64,000 nt of DNA, taken from the NCBI RefSeq assembly GCF_900013425.1, contig NZ_FBXK01000001.1, forward strand, positions 408,001-472,000, written 5' to 3'. A model generated the notes under the pieces. It was not told the DNA's origin. It saw only the letters and a list, made by a program, of their open reading frames with translations, and searched no databases. Shown one piece after another: positions 61,676 to 64,000 of the stretch. The stretch's first letter is position 1. Each line of letters begins with the position of its first letter. The position numbers were made by a program, and so were the translations under genes. The DNA comes from Sphingobium sp. Z007. GTDB lineage: Bacteria; Pseudomonadota; Alphaproteobacteria; Sphingomonadales; Sphingomonadaceae.

Positions 61676-62863
61676 ATGGCGGAAGAGAGCGGGGCGGCGA
61701 CGGAGGGCGCGCTGGATGGCGTGCGGGTGCTGGATTTCACCAGCGTCATGGCTGGGCCGTTCGCGACGCGGATGATGGCCGACTTGGGGGCCGAAGTCAT
61801 CAAGGTGGAGTCGCTGGAAGGTGACCAGGTGCGCGCGCGCCCGCCGCAACGAGAGGGCTTCAGCGCCTATTTCGGCAATCTCAATGCAGGCAAACAGAGC
61901 ATTGCCTGCAACCTCAAATCGCCGGAGATCGTCGCGCTCATCAAGCAGTTGATCGGGACCTGCGACATAATGGTGGAGAATTTTCGGCCCGGCGTCATGG
62001 CGCGGTTCGGGCTGGATTTCGCCGCGCTGCATAAGGCCAATCCGCGGCTCATTTACTGCTCGATCTCCGGCTATGGCCAGACCGGGCCGAAGGCGCTGTC
62101 CCCGGCCTATGCGCCGGTGATCCATGCGGCCAGCGGGTTCGACATGGTCAATCTGCGCTATCAGGACGGCGCGGACCGGCCCGCGACCAGCGGCGTCTTC
62201 ATCGCTGACGTGCTGGGCGGCACCCATGCCTTCGGCGCGATCCAGGCGGCGCTGTATCAGCGCGAAAAGACGGGCGCGGGCCAGCATATCGACCTGTCGA
62301 TGCTGGAGGCGATGGTGGGGATGCTGGTCTTCGAGACGCAGGAGGCGCAGTTCCCCGGCGACGCCCGTCGCCCGCTCTACACCCCGCTCAAGACTAACGA
62401 CGGTTTCATCATGGTCGCGCCGACCAGCCCGCGCAATTTCGAGCAATTGACAGAAGCGGTCGGCCATCCCGAATGGCGCGACGATCCTCGCTTCCTGACC
62501 AATGCCGATCGCAACGCCAATTGGGCGACGTTGCTGGGGCTGACCGAAGAGTGGACGCTGGAGCGCAGCGCGGAGGAGACCGAAGCGATACTGTCGTGCT
62601 TTGGCGTACCATGCGGGCGTTATCGCGAGATCGACGAATTGCTGGACGATCCGCAACTAGAGTCGCGGGGCGCCTTTGCCGAAATCAGCGACGGGGCCGG
62701 GAGCTTCAAGGTGCCCAATCCGCCGTTCCGCATGAGCGGATCGCGGGTCGAGGCGCGCAATTATGTCGCGCGACTGGGTGAAGAGGGCGCGGAGATATTG
62801 GGCGGGCTGGGCGTGGACGAGGCTGCGCTCGCCGCGCTACGGGCGCAGGGCGACCTGCTGTAA
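61676..62863 (+). CDS. CaiB/BaiF type III CoA-transferase
   Basis: This 395-residue protein has the family opening GVRVLDFTSVMAGPFATRMMADLGAEVIKVE near residue 16 and ENFRPGVMARFGLD near 100. The catalytic region reads GQHIDLSMLEAMVGML, with glutamate where formyl-CoA transferase has its catalytic aspartate. It would transfer CoA between carboxylic acids, an ATP-free way to activate the substrate. ATG 61676 is taken as start; TTG 61652 and GTG 61664 are in frame. The FadR-type site upstream suggests joint control with etfBA. Confidence 0.9.
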   Translation: MAEESGAATEGALDGVRVLDFTSVMAGPFATRMMADLGAEVIKVESLEGDQVRARPPQREGFSAYFGNLNAGKQSIACNLKSPEIVALIKQLIGTCDIMVENFRPGVMARFGLDFAALHKANPRLIYCSISGYGQTGPKALSPAYAPVIHAASGFDMVNLRYQDGADRPATSGVFIADVLGGTHAFGAIQAALYQREKTGAGQHIDLSMLEAMVGMLVFETQEAQFPGDARRPLYTPLKTNDGFIMVAPTSPRNFEQLTEAVGHPEWRDDPRFLTNADRNANWATLLGLTEEWTLERSAEETEAILSCFGVPCGRYREIDELLDDPQLESRGAFAEISDGAGSFKVPNPPFRMSGSRVEARNYVARLGEEGAEILGGLGVDEAALAALRAQGDLL

Positions 62864-63215
62864 CACCCCCATTCCAGGCCGTGAAAGGGCTGGATTTCGA
62901 TCTCGCTTGGTCCCGGGATGCGATGTGGCAGGATTTCACCCAGGCAACAGCCTCGTCCATGTCCTTGACCTCGCATATCCATAAACCCGTAAGCAACTCG
63001 CGGGGGTGGGGGAAGGGGCGGTCGATGGCAGAGCGGTCGGTGCCGTTAAAGGCGACGCGCTTGCCCGGTGAGCAAGGGGTCAGGCCGTCGGCTATCACCA
63101 ACATGCCGACATCGCGCAAGGCGTTGTTGAAGCGGCCTATCGCGTTCGTTTCGGGCGAGGGCTGATAGCCTTTATCGCTGTCTTCGGTCGCGTTCACCAG
63201 CACCATCACGCGCAT
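62860..63215 (-). pseudogene. YCII/DGPF-domain protein, frameshifted
   Basis: The frame from ATG 63215 starts as a normal YCII-family protein (MRVMVLVNATEDSDKG...GLWICEVKDMDEAVAWVKSC). Then it slips. The continuation PHRIPGPSEIEIQPFHGLEW, which is the expected family ending, is in the adjacent frame, so about one base is missing near 62924-62930. No clear stop follows in the right frame before the antisense CaiB region, so the left limit is approximate. It lies between the convergent CaiB gene and an upstream ACAD. Function in this family is poorly defined. Confidence 0.75.
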
Positions 63216-63298
63216 CGCCTGTCTCCTTGCCCGGCGTTGGAACGATGGCGGAACTGTTCGGGAATTACGTCCCGGCGCAATATATTTGATAGAGATGA

Positions 63299-63334
63299 GG
63301 GGGCGGGATGCGTGCACGCATCTCGCCCGCCCCC
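63299..63334. terminator. Hairpin after partial ACAD gene
   Basis: GGGGGCGGG pairs with CCCGCCCCC and an inner ATGCG/CGCAT extends the stem with a small bulge. It starts two bases beyond the ACAD stop; a TTTT run on the plus-strand side suggests bidirectional use. Confidence 0.75.
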
Positions 63335-63336
63335 TT

Positions 63337-63999
63337 TTATCGCAACAACTCCCGTGCGATCGTGTTCTTCTGAATCTCCGACGATCCCTCGTAAATCCGC
63401 GTAATCCGAATGTCGCGATAGAGCCGCTCGATCGCAAAGCCCCGGCAATAGCCTGATCCACCGAAAATCTGGACCGCGGTGTCGACCGTGCGGCTGCCCG
63501 CTTCGGTGCAGAAGAGCTTGGCCATGGAGGCGAGTTCGCGTTTCTTTTCGCCCTGGTCATAGCGCCAGCAGGCGTCGAGCAGGATCAAGCGGGCAGCGCG
63601 CATGTCGGTGGCCATGGTGGCGATATAGTGGCGGATCGCTTGGAAGTCCGAGATGACGCCGCCAAAGGCGGGGCGCTGTTTCGATTCCTCGATCGCCAGT
63701 TCCAGCGCGTATTCGCCCATGCCGACGGCGGTCGCGCCGACATTCATGCGGCCCTCGTTCAAGCCTTCGAGCGCATAGTGGAAGCCGCGCCCTTCTTCGC
63801 CGAGCAGGGCGTCGGCGGGCAACTGGCATTCGTCGAAGGTCAGTTCATAGACGCCGGGCGTCGCGGTGCCCATCAGTTCGATCGTGCCGGTGACAGCAAA
63901 GCCGGGCGTGTCGGCGGGCATCAGGAAGGCGGAAATGCCGCCGCGTGGCCCGGCGGCCTTGTCGGTATAGGCATAGACGATCACATATTTGGCGTTCTT
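63337..63999 (-). CDS. Acyl-CoA dehydrogenase, 5' part outside window
   Basis: The C-terminal part (about 220 residues) of an ACAD runs off the right edge; the frame is open to the last bases (...KNAKYVIVYAYTDK). Visible are the end of the beta-domain (GGISAFLMPADTPGF), the helical domain with AFGGVISDFQAIRHYIATMATD, and the C-terminal RIYEGSSEIQKNTIARELL, in which the glutamate of YEG is the catalytic base of short/medium-chain enzymes. Unlike the ACADs at 10787 and 45603 it belongs to the medium-chain type. A hairpin follows immediately. Confidence 0.93.
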   Translation of the reverse strand, partial: KNAKYVIVYAYTDKAAGPRGGISAFLMPADTPGFAVTGTIELMGTATPGVYELTFDECQLPADALLGEEGRGFHYALEGLNEGRMNVGATAVGMGEYALELAIEESKQRPAFGGVISDFQAIRHYIATMATDMRAARLILLDACWRYDQGEKKRELASMAKLFCTEAGSRTVDTAVQIFGGSGYCRGFAIERLYRDIRITRIYEGSSEIQKNTIARELLR

Positions 64000-64000
64000 G

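Overview
This window is a dense catabolic island from a GC-rich Gram-negative bacterium, most likely a sphingomonad (Sphingobium, Novosphingobium or Sphingomonas type). That placement is inferred from the GC-rich coding style, two TonB-dependent receptors with the sphingomonad-like plug opening around VVTARKVAENLQD, an OprB-type porin, and the great excess of acyl-CoA and SDR enzymes. No rRNA, tRNA, CRISPR array, transposase or phage gene was seen. Almost all of the 64 kb encodes CoA-thioester chemistry: eight acyl-CoA dehydrogenases, six free-standing crotonases plus one fused to a hydroxyacyl-CoA dehydrogenase, seven SDRs, two MaoC-type hydratases, two thiolase-fold enzymes, three adenylate-forming ligase-family proteins, a type III CoA-transferase, two thioesterases, a Nudix hydrolase and both ETF subunits.

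Layout. 1-2.2 kb: the end of a crotonase and a frameshifted OprB porin. 2.4-6.1 kb: a marR-kinase-ACAD-SDR operon on the minus strand that resembles the levulinate (lva) 4-hydroxyacyl-CoA route. 6.2-13 kb: thiolase, two thioesterases, crotonase, SDR, ACAD, HSD10-like SDR. 12.8-19.2 kb: aldo/keto reductase, 2-hydroxyacid dehydrogenase, MaoC plus a frameshifted SDR, and a FadB-like multifunctional enzyme. 19.2-27.2 kb: an MFS transporter, an amidohydrolase, a TonB receptor, a GntR regulator and an unusual alpha/beta hydrolase-flavin reductase fusion. 27.3-33.4 kb: a six-gene operon with a thiolase-fold/DUF35 pair (retro-aldolase type), a PaaK-like ligase, an unrecognised protein, a hydrolase and an AMP-ligase homologue with degraded catalytic motifs. 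33.4-55.3 kb: MFS, a DECR-like SDR with a degenerate SDR partner, the second TonB receptor, two tandem ACAD pairs, and a ligase-MaoC-crotonase-ACAD-crotonase operon. 55.3-64 kb: DMT transporter, TetR, aldo/keto reductase, epimerase, etfAB, a FadR-like regulator, CaiB, a broken YCII gene and a partial ACAD.

How it fits together. The TonB receptors, porin and MFS proteins would handle uptake or export. The ligases and CaiB would form CoA esters. The ACADs would feed electrons to the ETF. Hydratases, dehydrogenases and the thiolase or aldolase would shorten the chain or open rings. The tandem ACAD pairs and the thiolase/DUF35 pair recall side-chain degradation of steroids and other polycyclic or branched acids, but the substrate cannot be read from the sequence. 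No oxygenase is present, so any early oxidation is encoded elsewhere.

The most striking feature is regulatory. A short AT-rich motif around AACCTAGTT/TATATAACC recurs in most of the divergent or operon-head promoters from 2 kb to 49 kb, usually 20-60 bases upstream of a start codon. It looks like one operator uniting the island into a regulon. Three further local circuits are visible: a long palindrome at marR, a TGGTC-N-GACCA FadR-type operator at etfB with a near copy at CaiB, and a TetR-type inverted repeat at 56.8 kb. Three genes carry single frameshifts, which could be decay or assembly error.
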